A DNA stretch of 64,000 nucleotides from Paucibacter sp. Y2R2-4 (GTDB taxonomy: Bacteria; Pseudomonadota; Gammaproteobacteria; Burkholderiales; Burkholderiaceae_C), in the NCBI RefSeq assembly GCF_025717535.1, contig NZ_JAJIRO010000002.1, forward strand, positions 558,001-622,000. Direction: 5' to 3'. The translations under genes were made by a program, and so were the position numbers. Under the pieces are notes generated by a model that was not told the origin of the DNA, did no database searches, and saw nothing but the letters and a program-made list of their open reading frames with translations. The stretch's first letter is position 1; the number at the start of each line of letters is the position of its first letter. Below are positions 36,916 to 47,500 of this stretch, in pieces.

Positions 36916-37869
36916 TCAACTCACAATCATCTGATCCAGCTTGGCCGAGTCCACGGCAAACAGGCGGATGCCTTCGGCCAGCTTCTCGGTGGCCATCGCA
37001 TCCTGGTTGAGGGCGAAGCGGAAGCCCGCTTCATCGAAAGAAACCTTGGGCAGATCCAAAGCGCTGGCGGCTGCCGCGTCGAGCGCGCGCGTCAGCGGCG
37101 CCGACTGGGCTTGCAACTGGGCCAACAGATCGGGGCTGATGGTCAACAGGTCGCAACCGGCCAGTGCTTGGATCTGGCCGATATTGCGGAAGCTCGCGCC
37201 CATCACCTCGGTGCGGATGCCATGCTTTTTGTAATAGTTGAAGATCTGGGTGACCGACTTGACGCCAGGATCGTTCACGCCGGCTTGGGCGGCCTCGTCC
37301 CAGGCCTGTCCCGAAGACGCGGCGCTCTTCTTGTACCAGTCGTAAATGCGACCGACGAAAGGCGAAATCAGCTGGATCCCAGCCTCGCCGCAAGCCACAG
37401 CTTGGCAGAAGGAGAACAGCAGGGTCAGATTGCAGTGGATGCCTTCGCGCTCCAACTCAGCGGCGGCTTGGATGCCTTCCCAGGTGGAGGCGATCTTGAT
37501 CAGCACGCGCTCGCGCGAAATGCCGGCGGCTTCGTAGAGGCCAATGATGCGGCGTGCGCGCAGCAGGGTGGCGGCCTTGTCAAAGCTCAGGCGGGCGTCC
37601 ACTTCGGTCGAAACACGGCCGGGCACGACCTTCAGAATCTCCAGACCAAAGCGCACCAGCACCCGGTCCACCACTTCGTCCAAAGCAAGGCCCTTGTGAG
37701 CGGCGACGGTATCGCTGAGCAGCGGCGCGTAATCGGGCGACTGCACGGCCTTCAGAATCAGCGAAGGGTTGGTGGTCGCATCGCGCGGGGCAAACTGCGC
37801 CAGCTGCAGAAAATTGCCGGTGTCGGCCACTACCGTGGTCAAGGTCTTGAGTTGATCGAGTTGGTTCAT
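36916..37869 (-). CDS. tal: Transaldolase
   Basis: A 317-residue class I transaldolase of the pentose phosphate pathway (TalB type). [13 protein letters not shown] is the first signature; the Schiff-base Lys lies in [20 protein letters not shown]-like phosphate contacts are in [16 protein letters not shown] at 37869 gives the normal [18 protein letters not shown] start with GGAG upstream; a longer in-frame reading adds 27 unrelated residues. It runs divergently from zwf across a 235-bp intergenic region. Confidence 0.95.
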   Translation of the reverse strand: MNQLDQLKTLTTVVADTGNFLQLAQFAPRDATTNPSLILKAVQSPDYAPLLSDTVAAHKGLALDEVVDRVLVRFGLEILKVVPGRVSTEVDARLSFDKAATLLRARRIIGLYEAAGISRERVLIKIASTWEGIQAAAELEREGIHCNLTLLFSFCQAVACGEAGIQLISPFVGRIYDWYKKSAASSGQAWDEAAQAGVNDPGVKSVTQIFNYYKKHGIRTEVMGASFRNIGQIQALAGCDLLTISPDLLAQLQAQSAPLTRALDAAAASALDLPKVSFDEAGFRFALNQDAMATEKLAEGIRLFAVDSAKLDQMIVS

Positions 37870-38104
37870 CACAGCAGCACTCCAGAAAAAGCGATTCAAA
37901 CCTCCATTAGAACCGCTCTCGGGCAGCCCCACTCGTTCAGGCCTTTGCATCGGGTTACAGACTCACGCAAGCGCAAACCCCCATGAGAAGCGCAAAAAAA
38001 GCCTGACACATTGACCGAACGACGAAACTCATGCATCATAATTCCAGAAACTTTGTTACATCAAGGGTTCATTTTTTCGATTGAACCGCAACAGGGCGCA
38101 TTCC
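37870..38104. promoter_or_regulatory. Divergent control region between tal-pgi and zwf-hexR
   Basis: This 235-bp gap must hold promoters for both directions. The zwf-proximal part is AT-rich (about 38030-38090). Since hexR is encoded with zwf, and HexR of other proteobacteria controls zwf, an operator is expected here. TTGTTACATCAA (38053-38064) is a loose half-symmetric candidate, but I cannot align it confidently to a HexR consensus. No gene is seen. Confidence 0.45.
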
Positions 38105-39550
38105 ATGTCTTTCGATCTCGTTTTCTTCGGCGGCACCGGCGATCTCACTTGGAGAAAGCTGATGCCGGCGCTGTTCCAGGCCTTTCGCCACGGCAAGCTG
38201 CCGGCTGGCGGCCGCATTTTGGCGGTGGCTCGCGACGACAATAGCGACGAGCGTTACCGCGAATGGCTGAAGGAACGCTTCCGCGAGGTCGATGGCTCCA
38301 AGCGCCCCAATGACGAAGAGTTCGAGCGCTTTGCGGCGCTGATCCATTACCGCCGCATGGATCTGTCGCAGCCCGAGCATTACCAAGGCCTGAAGGACTG
38401 GCTGGATGAGCGCCAGGCCGACACGGTGGTGCTGTACCTGGCCACCAGCCCCTATCTGTTCACCCAAATCTGCCAGCAACTCGGCGCCGTCGGCCTGAAC
38501 GAAGACCGGGTGCGCGTGGTGCTGGAGAAACCGCTGGGCCACGACCTGGCCAGCGCGCAAGAAATCAACCGCGTGGTGCGTTCGGTGTTCAAGGAAGAAC
38601 AAGCCTTCCGCATCGACCATTACCTGGGCAAGCCTTCGGTGCAAAACCTAATGGCACTGCGCTTTGGCAATGCCTTGTTCGAGCCGCTGTGGCGCCGCGA
38701 AAGCATTGCCAACATCCAGATCACCCTGGCCGAAGAGTTGGGCGTGGGCACCCGGGGCGCTTTCTACGACGGCACCGGCGCTCTGCGCGACATGATTCAA
38801 AACCATGCGCTGCAATTGCTGACCATGATCGCGATGGAGCCGCCCTCGACCAATGATGCCGATGCGATCCGCGACGAGAAGCTGAAGGTCTTGCGCTCGC
38901 TGAAACCCTTCACCGCCGAGACCGTGGCGCGCGATGTGGTGCGCGGCCAGTACCGCGCCGGCAATGTCGGCGGTACGGTGGTCAATGGTTACTTGGACGA
39001 AGCCAAGGTACCGGAGAACAGCCACTGCGAAACCTTTGTGGCGCTGCGTACCGAGGTGCAGAACTGGCGCTGGGCCGGCGTGCCTTTCTACCTGCGCACC
39101 GGCAAGCGCTTGGCGGCTCGCGACGCACAAATCGTCATCAACTTCCGCCAAGTGCCACACCCGATTTTCCCGGGCACCAACCAAGCCAATCGCTTGGTCA
39201 TCAAGCTGCAGCCGGAAGACGGGCTGGAGCTGCAACTGCTGGCGGCCAAGGGCGGCGCCCATGGCGAAGCACTGACTCCAGTGTCGCTGGACCTGGACTT
39301 TGACAAGGCTTTTGCCACCAACCGCGTCGGCGCTTATGAGCGCTTGCTGTTGGATGCAATCGGGGGCCGGCTGAACCTGTTCGTGCGCAGCGATGAGCAA
39401 GAACAAGCCTGGCGCTGGGTGGAACCCATCTTGGACGCCTGGGAACAAGACAGCACCGGCCCACGCCCCTACAACGCCGGTTCCTGGGGCCCTGCGGCCG
39501 CCAGCGCGCTGGTGGCCAAAGACGGCTTTGCCTGGGCGGAAGAACAGTGA
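38105..39550 (+). CDS. zwf: Glucose-6-phosphate 1-dehydrogenase
   Basis: A 481-residue NADP-dependent dehydrogenase that makes 6-phosphogluconolactone. The nucleotide loop is [18 protein letters not shown] at the N-terminus; the substrate signature is [33 protein letters not shown] is also conserved. The start at 38105 ([14 protein letters not shown]) is preferred over an upstream TTG. The stop overlaps the hexR GTG (GTGA). The enzyme feeds the Entner-Doudoroff or pentose phosphate route; edd and eda are not in the window. Confidence 0.96.
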   Translation: MSFDLVFFGGTGDLTWRKLMPALFQAFRHGKLPAGGRILAVARDDNSDERYREWLKERFREVDGSKRPNDEEFERFAALIHYRRMDLSQPEHYQGLKDWLDERQADTVVLYLATSPYLFTQICQQLGAVGLNEDRVRVVLEKPLGHDLASAQEINRVVRSVFKEEQAFRIDHYLGKPSVQNLMALRFGNALFEPLWRRESIANIQITLAEELGVGTRGAFYDGTGALRDMIQNHALQLLTMIAMEPPSTNDADAIRDEKLKVLRSLKPFTAETVARDVVRGQYRAGNVGGTVVNGYLDEAKVPENSHCETFVALRTEVQNWRWAGVPFYLRTGKRLAARDAQIVINFRQVPHPIFPGTNQANRLVIKLQPEDGLELQLLAAKGGAHGEALTPVSLDLDFDKAFATNRVGAYERLLLDAIGGRLNLFVRSDEQEQAWRWVEPILDAWEQDSTGPRPYNAGSWGPAAASALVAKDGFAWAEEQ

Positions 39551-40410
39551 GCATTCTGGAACGGGTCAAAGCCGCCATTCCGGCCCTGCCGCCGGCCGAG
39601 CAGCGCGTGGCCAAGCTCTTGCTGAACGACGCCCGCGCCTTCGCCAACCTGCCGGTCAGCGAGTTGGCGGACCGTGCCCATGTGTCCAAGCCGACGGTGG
39701 TGCGCTTTTGCCGCAGCGTCGGCTATGACGGCTTGACCGACTTCAAGCGCAAGCTGGCCGGCAGCGTCAACGAAGGTGTGCCCTTTGTACACCGGGCGGT
39801 GGACGAGGACGAGAAGCCGGCCGATCTGATCGTCAAGGTGGTGGACAACGCGGTCGCGGCCCTTCTGCATTACCGCAATGACGCGGCCAGCCATGCGTTT
39901 GAAGTGGCGATCGCGGCCTTGTCAGAAGCGGCACGCAACAACCGTCGCATTGAGTTCTATGGTGTGGGCAACTCCGGCATCGTGGCGCAGGATGCGCAGC
40001 ACAAGTTCTTCCGCCTGGGCATCAACACCGCCGCCTGCAGCGACGGCCATGTGCAGCTGATGAGCGCCACCATGTTGCAAGCCGGCGATTGCGCCGTCGT
40101 CATCAGTAACTCGGGTCGCAGCCGCGACCTGCTGGATGCCGCCGAGATCGCGCGCAAAAAGGGCGCCACCACCATCATCATCACCGCCAGTGGCTCACCC
40201 TTGGCGGCCTTGGGCCAGAGCCCCGGCCAGGTCTTGTTGGCGGTGGATCACCCCGAGGACTTTGACCGTTACAGCCCCATGGTGTCGCGCTTGCTGCACC
40301 TGATGGCAGTAGACATCTTGACCACCGGCGTGGCGCTCAAGCTGGGCCAGAACCTGCGCCCCATGCTGCAGGAAATCAAGAAGAACCTGCGCGGCAAACG
40401 CTACGTTTGA
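39547..40410 (+). CDS. hexR: HexR-type MurR/RpiR transcriptional regulator
   Basis: A 287-residue regulator. The N-terminal HTH_6 domain (about 1-77) has VSELADRAHVSKPTVVRFCRSVGYDG. The C-terminal SIS domain (about 120-255) has EFYGVGNSGIVAQDAQHKFFRLG and VVISNSGRSRDLLDAA, which bind a sugar phosphate; in HexR this is KDPG, which releases DNA. Translation starts at a GTG overlapping the zwf stop, so HexR is made together with one of its typical targets, forming a feedback loop. Confidence 0.9.
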   Translation: MSILERVKAAIPALPPAEQRVAKLLLNDARAFANLPVSELADRAHVSKPTVVRFCRSVGYDGLTDFKRKLAGSVNEGVPFVHRAVDEDEKPADLIVKVVDNAVAALLHYRNDAASHAFEVAIAALSEAARNNRRIEFYGVGNSGIVAQDAQHKFFRLGINTAACSDGHVQLMSATMLQAGDCAVVISNSGRSRDLLDAAEIARKKGATTIIITASGSPLAALGQSPGQVLLAVDHPEDFDRYSPMVSRLLHLMAVDILTTGVALKLGQNLRPMLQEIKKNLRGKRYV

Positions 40411-40428
40411 CGAGCACGCGCGGATCGG

Positions 40429-40444
40429 GGGGCCAAGCGGCCCC
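40429..40444. terminator. Hairpin between convergent hexR and mlaB
   Basis: GGGGCC (40429-40434) pairs with GGCCCC (40439-40444) around AAGC. It lies in the 42-bp gap between the converging hexR and mlaB stops and could serve both directions. No T run is seen on either side. Confidence 0.45.
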
Positions 40445-40452
40445 GCACTGCA

Positions 40453-40809
40453 TCAGGCCTTGGCGCTGACCTCGGCCAATTCGGGCCAAAGCAACTCGGC
40501 CACGCCATAGACCCGCGCCAGCTCTTGCAGCTTGGCCGGGACCTGGCAGACATGCAGCTTGACCCCTTCAGCGGTGCACAGGCGCGCTGCGCTGAGCAAC
40601 AAGGTCAGCACCGAGGAATCAAATTGCTGCAGGTCAGCTGCATTGATGCGCAGCTCGGCACCTGCTGCACTGCGCACCTGCGCCGCTTCGGCACGCAGCC
40701 CCAGTTGCAACTGAGCCCAAAGCCCGGGTGCGTCTGCCATGCGCACCGAGGCCGGCATCCTCAGCATGCTCTCACTGCCACTCATGCCCACGTTCAAGCT
40801 CGAACTCAA
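40453..40809 (-). CDS. mlaB: MlaB-like STAS domain protein
   Basis: A 118-residue STAS protein, the small cytoplasmic subunit that stabilises and activates the MlaFE phospholipid transporter. RINAADLQQFDSSVLTLLLSAARL contains the Asp-Ser-Ser loop. It is the last gene of the mla operon and overlaps mlaC by 4 bp (ATGA). The ~25-residue leader before the domain is not informative and an internal start is possible. Confidence 0.88.
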   Translation of the reverse strand: MSSSLNVGMSGSESMLRMPASVRMADAPGLWAQLQLGLRAEAAQVRSAAGAELRINAADLQQFDSSVLTLLLSAARLCTAEGVKLHVCQVPAKLQELARVYGVAELLWPELAEVSAKA

Positions 40810-41447
40810 GACTTGGCCGGACCGTTGGCGGCCTTCTGGTTCTTTTCGACCAGGGTCTTGATCAGGCCATCAATGCCATTGGCGCCAATCTCTTGGGCAA
40901 AGCTATTGCGGTATTGATCCGCCAACCAAATGCCCAGCACATTGACGTCGTAAATGCGCCATTCAGCACCGTCTTTTTCGAGGCGGTAGTCCAGCTGAAT
41001 CGGGTCGCCCTTGCCGCGAATTTCGGTGCGAACCACCACTTCGGTCTCGCCCGCTGCGGCGCGCAAGGGCTTGAGTGCGATGGTCTGGTCCTTCACCTGC
41101 GTCAGCGCGCCGGCATAGGTACGCACCAAGAGAGTCTTGAACTCGTCTTGCAGGCGCTTTTGCTGCTCGGGCGTGGCCTGACGCCAGAAGCGGCCGACCG
41201 CCGACTGCGTCATACGCTTGAAGTTGATGTAAGGCATCACCTTGGTGTCTACCAGGTTGATGATCTTTTGCAGATCGCCGCCTTGGATGGCTTTGTCGGA
41301 CTTGACCGCTTCAATCGTCTCCAAAGAGAGCTGGCGGATCAGCAAGTCGGGCGCGCTGGCGTCAGCGGCCACAGCCGGCAATGCGGCAGACAGGCTCATC
41401 GCCAAGGCCAACAAGCCTTGCATCAGGTGACGCTTGGATGCTTTCAT
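40806..41447 (-). CDS. mlaC: Periplasmic phospholipid-binding protein MlaC
   Basis: A 213-residue exported protein that shuttles phospholipids between the outer membrane MlaA complex and MlaFEDB. Signal peptide residues 1-27 end AVAA. The mature domain shows VDTKVMPYINFKRMTQSAVGRFWRQATPEQQKRL, typical of the family (Tol_Tol_Ttg2). ATG at 41447 starts the signal peptide and has AGGAA eight bases upstream; the longer reading adds 26 residues without signal character. Confidence 0.93.
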   Translation of the reverse strand: MKASKRHLMQGLLALAMSLSAALPAVAADASAPDLLIRQLSLETIEAVKSDKAIQGGDLQKIINLVDTKVMPYINFKRMTQSAVGRFWRQATPEQQKRLQDEFKTLLVRTYAGALTQVKDQTIALKPLRAAAGETEVVVRTEIRGKGDPIQLDYRLEKDGAEWRIYDVNVLGIWLADQYRNSFAQEIGANGIDGLIKTLVEKNQKAANGPAKS

Positions 41448-41540
41448 GAATTCAATTCCTATCGTTGATTGAGGCCAGACCTTGTGCATCTCAACGCACG
41501 GGCCGGGGCTTGGGTTCACACCCACAAGGGGGAGGCGCGA

Positions 41541-42308
41541 TCAGTGGCCGGCCTGCGGATTGCTTTTGTCCGCTGGAGTCTCTGGCACCAGCACCTCAAA
41601 CTCGTCATCATCACTGAAGCTACCACGACGCTGAAGATAGGCGTCACGGTAGAAGGTGTACTTGTCCAAGGCAATGCCCTCCAGCATGCTGCTGGCGCGC
41701 AAGAAGTTGGCCCGCGCATTGATGGTTTGCAGGGTGTAAATGCCGACCTTGCTGCTGCCGTCCCGGAAGAGTACCGCGGGCGCTGCAGCCCAGTCGAAAG
41801 GCATGGCCAGCGTATCGCGCACCGATGAAGGACCAAACAAGGGCCAAACGATGTAAGCCCCGGTGCCGGTGCCCCAGCGACCAAAGGTCTTGCCCATGTC
41901 TTCACTCTTGCGCTCCAGGCCAATTTCGGTGGAGATATCAATGAAGCCCGCGAAGCCCAAAGTGGAGTTGAAGACAAAGCGCATGCCCTGCTCCACGCTG
42001 GCTCTGGGCCGCCCTTGCAGCATCAGATTGATGGCCGACCAAGCGTCACCGATATTGTTGAAAAAATTGTCCACCGACTGGCGGATGGGCGCAGGCACCA
42101 CCTCGCTGTACACCGTGGCCACAGGGCGCAATACATGCTCGTCCAATGAGTCATTGAAGGCGAAGACCTTGCGGTTCCAGGACTCCCAGGGGTCCAACTT
42201 TTGGCCTTGCGGGCCAGGGCCACGCAGACTCGCGCAACCGCTGAACACGGCAAAGAGACTCAAGAGCAACAACCAGCGGCCTGCCGCCAGGGCTTTGTGC
42301 GCACTCAT
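41541..42308 (-). CDS. mlaA: Outer membrane lipoprotein MlaA (VacJ)
   Basis: A 255-residue lipoprotein with lipobox FSGC (lipidated Cys about residue 25). DPWESWNRKVFAFNDSLDEHVLRPVATVYSEVVP and GRWGTGTGAYIVWPLFGPSSVRDT are MlaA signatures. It removes phospholipids from the outer leaflet of the outer membrane. Its start overlaps the mlaD stop (ATGA). In E. coli mlaA lies away from mlaFEDCB; here it is inside the operon, between mlaD and mlaC. Confidence 0.94.
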   Translation of the reverse strand: MSAHKALAAGRWLLLLSLFAVFSGCASLRGPGPQGQKLDPWESWNRKVFAFNDSLDEHVLRPVATVYSEVVPAPIRQSVDNFFNNIGDAWSAINLMLQGRPRASVEQGMRFVFNSTLGFAGFIDISTEIGLERKSEDMGKTFGRWGTGTGAYIVWPLFGPSSVRDTLAMPFDWAAAPAVLFRDGSSKVGIYTLQTINARANFLRASSMLEGIALDKYTFYRDAYLQRRGSFSDDDEFEVLVPETPADKSNPQAGH

Positions 42309-42796
42309 GGTTTGGGCTCACCCGCCGGAGCGGAACCGGTATCGGCCGCCTTGTTGTAAAGGAACTGGCCGATCAGGTTTTCCAGCACCACGGCCGACTG
42401 GGTCTGCTTGATGCTATCGCCGGCCGCCAAGTTCTTTTCATCGCCACCGGCCTCCAGACCGATGTACTGCTCACCCAACAAGCCAGCGGTCAGGATCTTG
42501 GCCGAGCTGTCCTTGGGGAAGACCACCTTCTTGTTCAGGCTGATCATCACCTTGGCCTGATAGCTCTTGTCGTCAAACACGATCGATTCCACCCGGCCAA
42601 TCACCACGCCGGCGCTCTTCACCGCTGCGCGCGCCTTCAATCCGCCGATATTGTCGAACTTGGCGCTGACCAGATAGGTCTCATCAAAGTTCAGGCTCAG
42701 CAGATTGCCGGCCTTCAAGGCCAGGAACAAGAGCGCTGCGCCGCCCAGCAGCACAAAAAAGCCCACCGCCGCATCATGCCTCGAGGCTTGTTGCAT
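42305..42796 (-). CDS. mlaD: Phospholipid transport MCE protein MlaD
   Basis: A 163-residue inner-membrane-anchored protein. An N-terminal TM helix (about 9-28: AAVGFFVLLGGAALLFLALKAGNLL) is followed by one MCE domain (KFDNIGGLKARAAVKSAGVVIGRVESI..AGLLGEQYIGLEAGG). It forms the periplasmic hexameric ring on MlaE. Gap to mlaE is 22 bp. Confidence 0.94.
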   Translation of the reverse strand: MQQASRHDAAVGFFVLLGGAALLFLALKAGNLLSLNFDETYLVSAKFDNIGGLKARAAVKSAGVVIGRVESIVFDDKSYQAKVMISLNKKVVFPKDSSAKILTAGLLGEQYIGLEAGGDEKNLAAGDSIKQTQSAVVLENLIGQFLYNKAADTGSAPAGEPKP

Positions 42797-42818
42797 GCTT
42801 TTCTCCGAATCTCGAAAA

Positions 42819-43598
42819 CTAAATAGAAAACATCATGGCTGTCAGCACAAAGTCGAGTGCCAAGACCGCCAATGAAGCCACCACGACCGTGCGCGTCGTC
42901 GCCTGCGCCACACCTTCAGGCGTGGGCTTGGCGGTGAAGCCTTGCAGCAAGGCCACAAAACAGACCGTCACGCCGAAAACAAAACTCTTCAGAACGCCGT
43001 TGCCGACATCGGCCCAGACGTCCACGCCGCCCTGCATCTGCGACCAGAACGCGCCCTCGTCAATGCCGATCAAGACCACAGCCACCAGCCAGCCGCCGAT
43101 GATGCCAATCGCCGAAAACAGCGCCGCCAGCAAAGGCATGGCGATCACGCCGCCCAAAAAACGCGGCGCCAGCACACGGGTCACCGGGTCGACCGCCATC
43201 ATCTCCATGGCCGTCAATTGCTCGCCCGCTTTCATCAGCCCGATCTCGGCGGTGAGTGAAGTACCGGCACGACCCGCAAACAACAAGGCAGCCACCACCG
43301 GGCCCAATTCACGCACCAAACTCAAGGCCACCAGCAAGCCGACGGCCTCTGCCGAGCCGTAACGCTGCAAGGTGTAATAGCCCTGCAGCGCCAGCACAAA
43401 GCCGACAAACAAACCGGCCACGCCGATCAATGAAACCGAGTGATTGCCGAGAAAGAAGATCTGATCGCGCACCAGAGAAAAGCGCATCAGGCTCTGCGGC
43501 GAGCGCGCCAAAATTTGCAGGAACAATCGCGTCGATGCGCCAATATCGGCCAGCTTCAAACGCAAGCTGCGCCCGGTGTTGGAAGCAAGTTCCCTCAT
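42819..43598 (-). CDS. mlaE: Phospholipid transport permease MlaE
   Basis: A 259-residue ABC permease of the MlaE/Ttg2B family with about five TM helices. FVGFVLALQGYYTLQRYGSAEAVG, LVRELGPVVAALLFAGRAGTSLTAEIG and the coupling helix region MKAGEQLTAMEMMAVDP are family signatures. Start overlaps the mlaF stop in ATGA. Confidence 0.95.
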   Translation of the reverse strand: MRELASNTGRSLRLKLADIGASTRLFLQILARSPQSLMRFSLVRDQIFFLGNHSVSLIGVAGLFVGFVLALQGYYTLQRYGSAEAVGLLVALSLVRELGPVVAALLFAGRAGTSLTAEIGLMKAGEQLTAMEMMAVDPVTRVLAPRFLGGVIAMPLLAALFSAIGIIGGWLVAVVLIGIDEGAFWSQMQGGVDVWADVGNGVLKSFVFGVTVCFVALLQGFTAKPTPEGVAQATTRTVVVASLAVLALDFVLTAMMFSI

Positions 43599-44443
43599 GC
43601 GCTCAGCCCCAAACCAAAGTCTTCTTCAACCGGGCTGGCCGGTTGATGGAAATGCACAGGCCCTTCCGGCTCGGCGCCGACAAACTGACGGACCAAGGGG
43701 TCTTGGCTCTGACGCAATTGCTCCGGCGTGCCTTGTGCCACCACCCGGCCATTGGCAATCATGGCGACCTCATCGGCGATGCCAAAGGTCTCATGCAAAT
43801 CATGCGAGACGATGACGCTGGTCAGACCCAGAGCATCATTCAGGTCGCGAATCAAACGGGCGGCCACGCCGAGAGAAATGGGGTCCAGGCCCGCAAAGGG
43901 CTCGTCATACAGAACCAGATCCGGGTCCAAGGCGATGGCTCTTGCCAAAGCCACGCGCCGCGCCATGCCGCCCGAAATCTCCGAAGGCATCAAGTCCCGC
44001 GCGCCGCGCAAGCCCACGGCATTGAGCTTCATCAGCACCAAGTCGCGAATCATGGGTTCGGGCAGGCGGGTGTGTTCACGCAGCGGAAAGGCCACGTTTT
44101 CGAACACCGACAAATCGGTGAACAAGGCGCCGAATTGGAACAACATGCCCATGCGACGTCGGACCGCATAAAGCCCATCGGCATCCAATGGTCCAATGTC
44201 TTGCCCATCGAACAAGACCTGACCCTTGATCGGACGGATTTGCCGGCCCAAGAGGCGCAGCACCGTGGTCTTGCCGCCTCCGGAAGTACCAATCAGGGCG
44301 AGAACTTTGCCGCGCGGCACCGAGAGATTGACCTGCTCAAGAATGATCCGATCGCCATAGCCGCAGCTGACATCGCGCAACTCAATCAAAGGCGTGGCTT
44401 TGTTCTGCAACTCGGTCGTCGATGGATGTGGATTTTGGGCCAT
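43595..44443 (-). CDS. mlaF: Phospholipid transport ATPase MlaF
   Basis: A 282-residue ABC ATPase: Walker A GTSGGGKT, Q loop LFQFGALF, signature SEISGGMARRVALARA and Walker B PDLVLYDEPFAGLDP, with H loop IVSHDL. It powers the Mla lipid transporter. ATG at 44443 (MAQNPHPSTTELQ) with GAGG upstream is preferred; a start at 44488 adding 15 residues is possible. First gene of the mlaFEDACB operon. Confidence 0.95.
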   Translation of the reverse strand: MAQNPHPSTTELQNKATPLIELRDVSCGYGDRIILEQVNLSVPRGKVLALIGTSGGGKTTVLRLLGRQIRPIKGQVLFDGQDIGPLDADGLYAVRRRMGMLFQFGALFTDLSVFENVAFPLREHTRLPEPMIRDLVLMKLNAVGLRGARDLMPSEISGGMARRVALARAIALDPDLVLYDEPFAGLDPISLGVAARLIRDLNDALGLTSVIVSHDLHETFGIADEVAMIANGRVVAQGTPEQLRQSQDPLVRQFVGAEPEGPVHFHQPASPVEEDFGLGLSA

Positions 44444-44516
44444 GAGCCTCGGGTGGGCGGGCCCAAAGCCCGAATTCCAAAAGGGCACATCATAGGGGAA
44501 ACACTGGGTTGATGCA

Positions 44517-44542
44517 GAACGGCCGCCTATCGGCGGCCGTTC
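44517..44542. terminator. Strong hairpin between pilY1 and mla operon
   Basis: GAACGGCCGCC (44517-44527) and GGCGGCCGTTC (44532-44542) form a perfect 11-bp stem around a 4-base loop. It lies 37 bp after the pilY1 stop and before the mlaF promoter region, so it most likely ends the minor pilin operon. On the plus strand it is followed by a short T run (44548-44551). Confidence 0.7.
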
Positions 44543-44578
44543 GTGGCTTTTCCCTGCAGATCTAGCGTCGCGCCGAGG

Positions 44579-47500
44579 TCATCGACCCGTCACTTCCCGC
44601 CAAGAGGTCTTGTTGGCCTTCTCCAAAAAGACCTTCTTCGGGCTCACCCCGATGTTGATCAGTGGCTTCTTGGTGAGCGTCGTCAACGCGCCTTTGCTGG
44701 TCACCGTAAAGCCCGCAATCATGGAGCCAGTAACCTTCACGGCGGCGTATTGGCTGACATTGGAGCCATTGGCCACATCCAAGGTGTAGAGCCAGCCATA
44801 ACCATCTCCTGTGGTGCAGGAGGCCAAGCTCAGAGGCACATTCGAGCCCGCCACCAAGGTGCTGCCGATCATCTGCATATTGACGTTGATCCGCTCGCCC
44901 GCGTCGGGCAAGTCCAAAAACCATCCATTCTTGCTGCTCCAGTCGACCACGTTTTTGGTCAGGGTACGGTTGGAACCACCATTCGCGCTACTCAAAGTTT
45001 GTTGGACCAAACTGGGTCGGACCTTGCCGAGTCCGACGGCACTCAAGCTGTCTCGGATGCCGTAAATGCTTTGCACGGTTTTGTCGCTCATATCGGTGGT
45101 CCCCAACATTCGCCCCGTACCCACCAAAACAGCTGAAGTGATGAAGCCCTTCTGGTCGATCTTGGTCAACTGCGGCACCGTGGTGATGGGCTGAGGCTTG
45201 CCGTCAGCGTTTTCCAATGTCGCCAGCAGCAAAGCTGCATTCTTGGGCTCTTGAACTCCATCGATGTCGATACGCCAGAGGTTGCCCAGAGTATCCCCGG
45301 CGTAAAAGCGCTCAGCTGTGGCGTCCCCCACCTTGTTTTGCCAAGCTCGAATCGGCCCAAGTCCGCTGGGAGTCGATGCATCCCCTGCACTCGTTACAAC
45401 ATCCGGGGCGCTGCGCAGCCCGGTAAGAGCATTGAGGGTGTACATCCGGCCCTTGCCATCGCCGACATTGTTGTAGCCCGAGGGAAAGACCACCACCCAT
45501 TCACCGGATTTGCGCTTCACGATGGTCGGCCGCGCGTAAGTCAAACCCAAGTTCGAATCGGTGAATTCCCACAGCAAGGTCGGCGTCGCAGCGGGGTTGG
45601 TAATGTCCAGCGCCACATAGCTCTTGCCCCCTGCGCCCATGCCGGCGATCAGAATCGTGCGCCAACCGGTGCCGGCTGAATAGACGTCTGCAGCGATCGG
45701 CGAACTATCGACATAGAACTGATGCTTGTCGCTGTAATTTGCATCCGCCAACTTGTACATATTGGCCCGCACGGCCGACGGGATGAAGGCCCACAACTCT
45801 GCACCTGTCAAAGCGTCGAACGCATGAAGCATGCCGTCGTTGGCCCCGACATACACCACGGCTCGCCGGGTTTTGTTCGCCGATTGAAAGGCCTGGTAGC
45901 TGGCGTCGTTCAGATTGGCCCGAGGCGCGCTGACATACATCGGGCCGGAGCCCACGATGTCCCCCAACACACCGTCCCGCGTGCGGAATGGAGAGGTCTC
46001 GGTGCCCCGCAAATAGGGCACCAATTTCTTGCCGTCGTTGGCGATCGCCTTGTCGCTGTCGGACAAAAGCACACATTGCGATAGCTTGCTGCACTGCCCG
46101 TCGACCTCAGTCTTCAGTCCGTCACTGTCCAAATTGCTATAGGTGTACTCGCGCAAGACCTTGGCCGAATTGGCGTAGTAAATTTTGCGATTGCTATTGG
46201 TCTTGAGTAACGCCGTGGCACTCCATTCCGCGAGATCCTTGCCGTTCGAATCCATCATCAAGGGATTGCCGGTCTCGACATCGAGGCGATAGGCCTTCAG
46301 GTCACCAACCCAGATGCCAGAAGTGAAGCCTGCGACAAAGACCTGGTTATCACCCGCGACCGGTCTCAAGGTACTCGCTGCAGCTGTCGAACCAGAGGCG
46401 TTTTCCTTGGAGATTTCCGTCAACGCTGTCTTCAAGCCCTGGGTTACCGCATTTGGGTCAGCCACGTTAAAGAACAAACCTCCACCATTGACGGCAGCGT
46501 GCCAGAGATCATCCACATGGGCCGGCGAAGTACTGGTAGAACCCGCCACTGGCGTGGGCCATTGCTTGGTTCCCTGTTTGATCTCAAAAAAGTCGCCCGA
46601 GGTTTGCTTCTGATAGTTTGGGTCAAACTTGATTCTGCCGCTCTGCCCCAAGCTCATGGTGAAGGTGGTCATGCGCTGCAAGGGCACGATGGTGTCGTCG
46701 CATACGTCGACACCCATGGAGCCCGTGCAATAGTTAGAGCCCGTCGGCCGCAGATCGGTGTTGTAGTAGTAATAAGCAACGTCCGCCAATGAGTTGCTCG
46801 AAGCTCCGGCCGTCGTGCCCGTGCCATCACGCATGGGCCGGTCAGCAGCACCGTCTTGGTTACCGACGGTGTTGTTATCGACTTTGTAGGCGCCATACCG
46901 ATTCGTGCCCGAAGTCACCTCCGCATAGGTATTCCAGCCGCCGTCAGTGGCCAGAATTGCAAAGTTTTTCTGGCAGGAGTACTGCATGGGATCATTTTTT
47001 GGATCAGTGCTTTGACCGGGCGCGCGGCGGGCGAAATAGCGTCCCGCCGTCGACAAGGCCCCGCGCAAGGGCGTGTATCCCGAAGGATCGGTAGCATCCA
47101 AATAGGCGTAGAACTGGTTGCGTTGCGTGCTATCGAAATCACGCACATTGACAAACATCTTGTCGGTCGCCTCTGGCCCCCATTTGGTGTACCAACTGAT
47201 GGAGTTGGACGACGTAGCCATTTGCTCTTCCACCGTCTTGCTCAAGATCGTGGTGTAGCCGACGCGGAACTTATCGTCGATCTGTTTGAAGGCCTGGCTG
47301 ACCACGGTCTTCATCATGTCCATGCGGTTGCTGTAATAGCGATACCAATTGGCAAAAGCCTGTGCCTTTGGATCGGTCGGCGTCATGATCTGCCGGGTGA
47401 ACACCGCAGACCCCGGAGCTTTGCCGACGACGCTATTGCATTCCGTGTAGAAACTGGTGCTGGTGTCGACATTCCCGTTAGAGAGGAATGAGTAGGCCAA

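Noticed and set aside
38053-38064. TTGTTACATCAA as a HexR operator
   Set aside because: Symmetry is only partial and I cannot match it to a known HexR consensus; kept only as a loose candidate in the control region entry.
43256-44512. 418-residue open frame antisense to mlaE/mlaF
   Set aside because: Shadow frame over a well-conserved ABC transporter.
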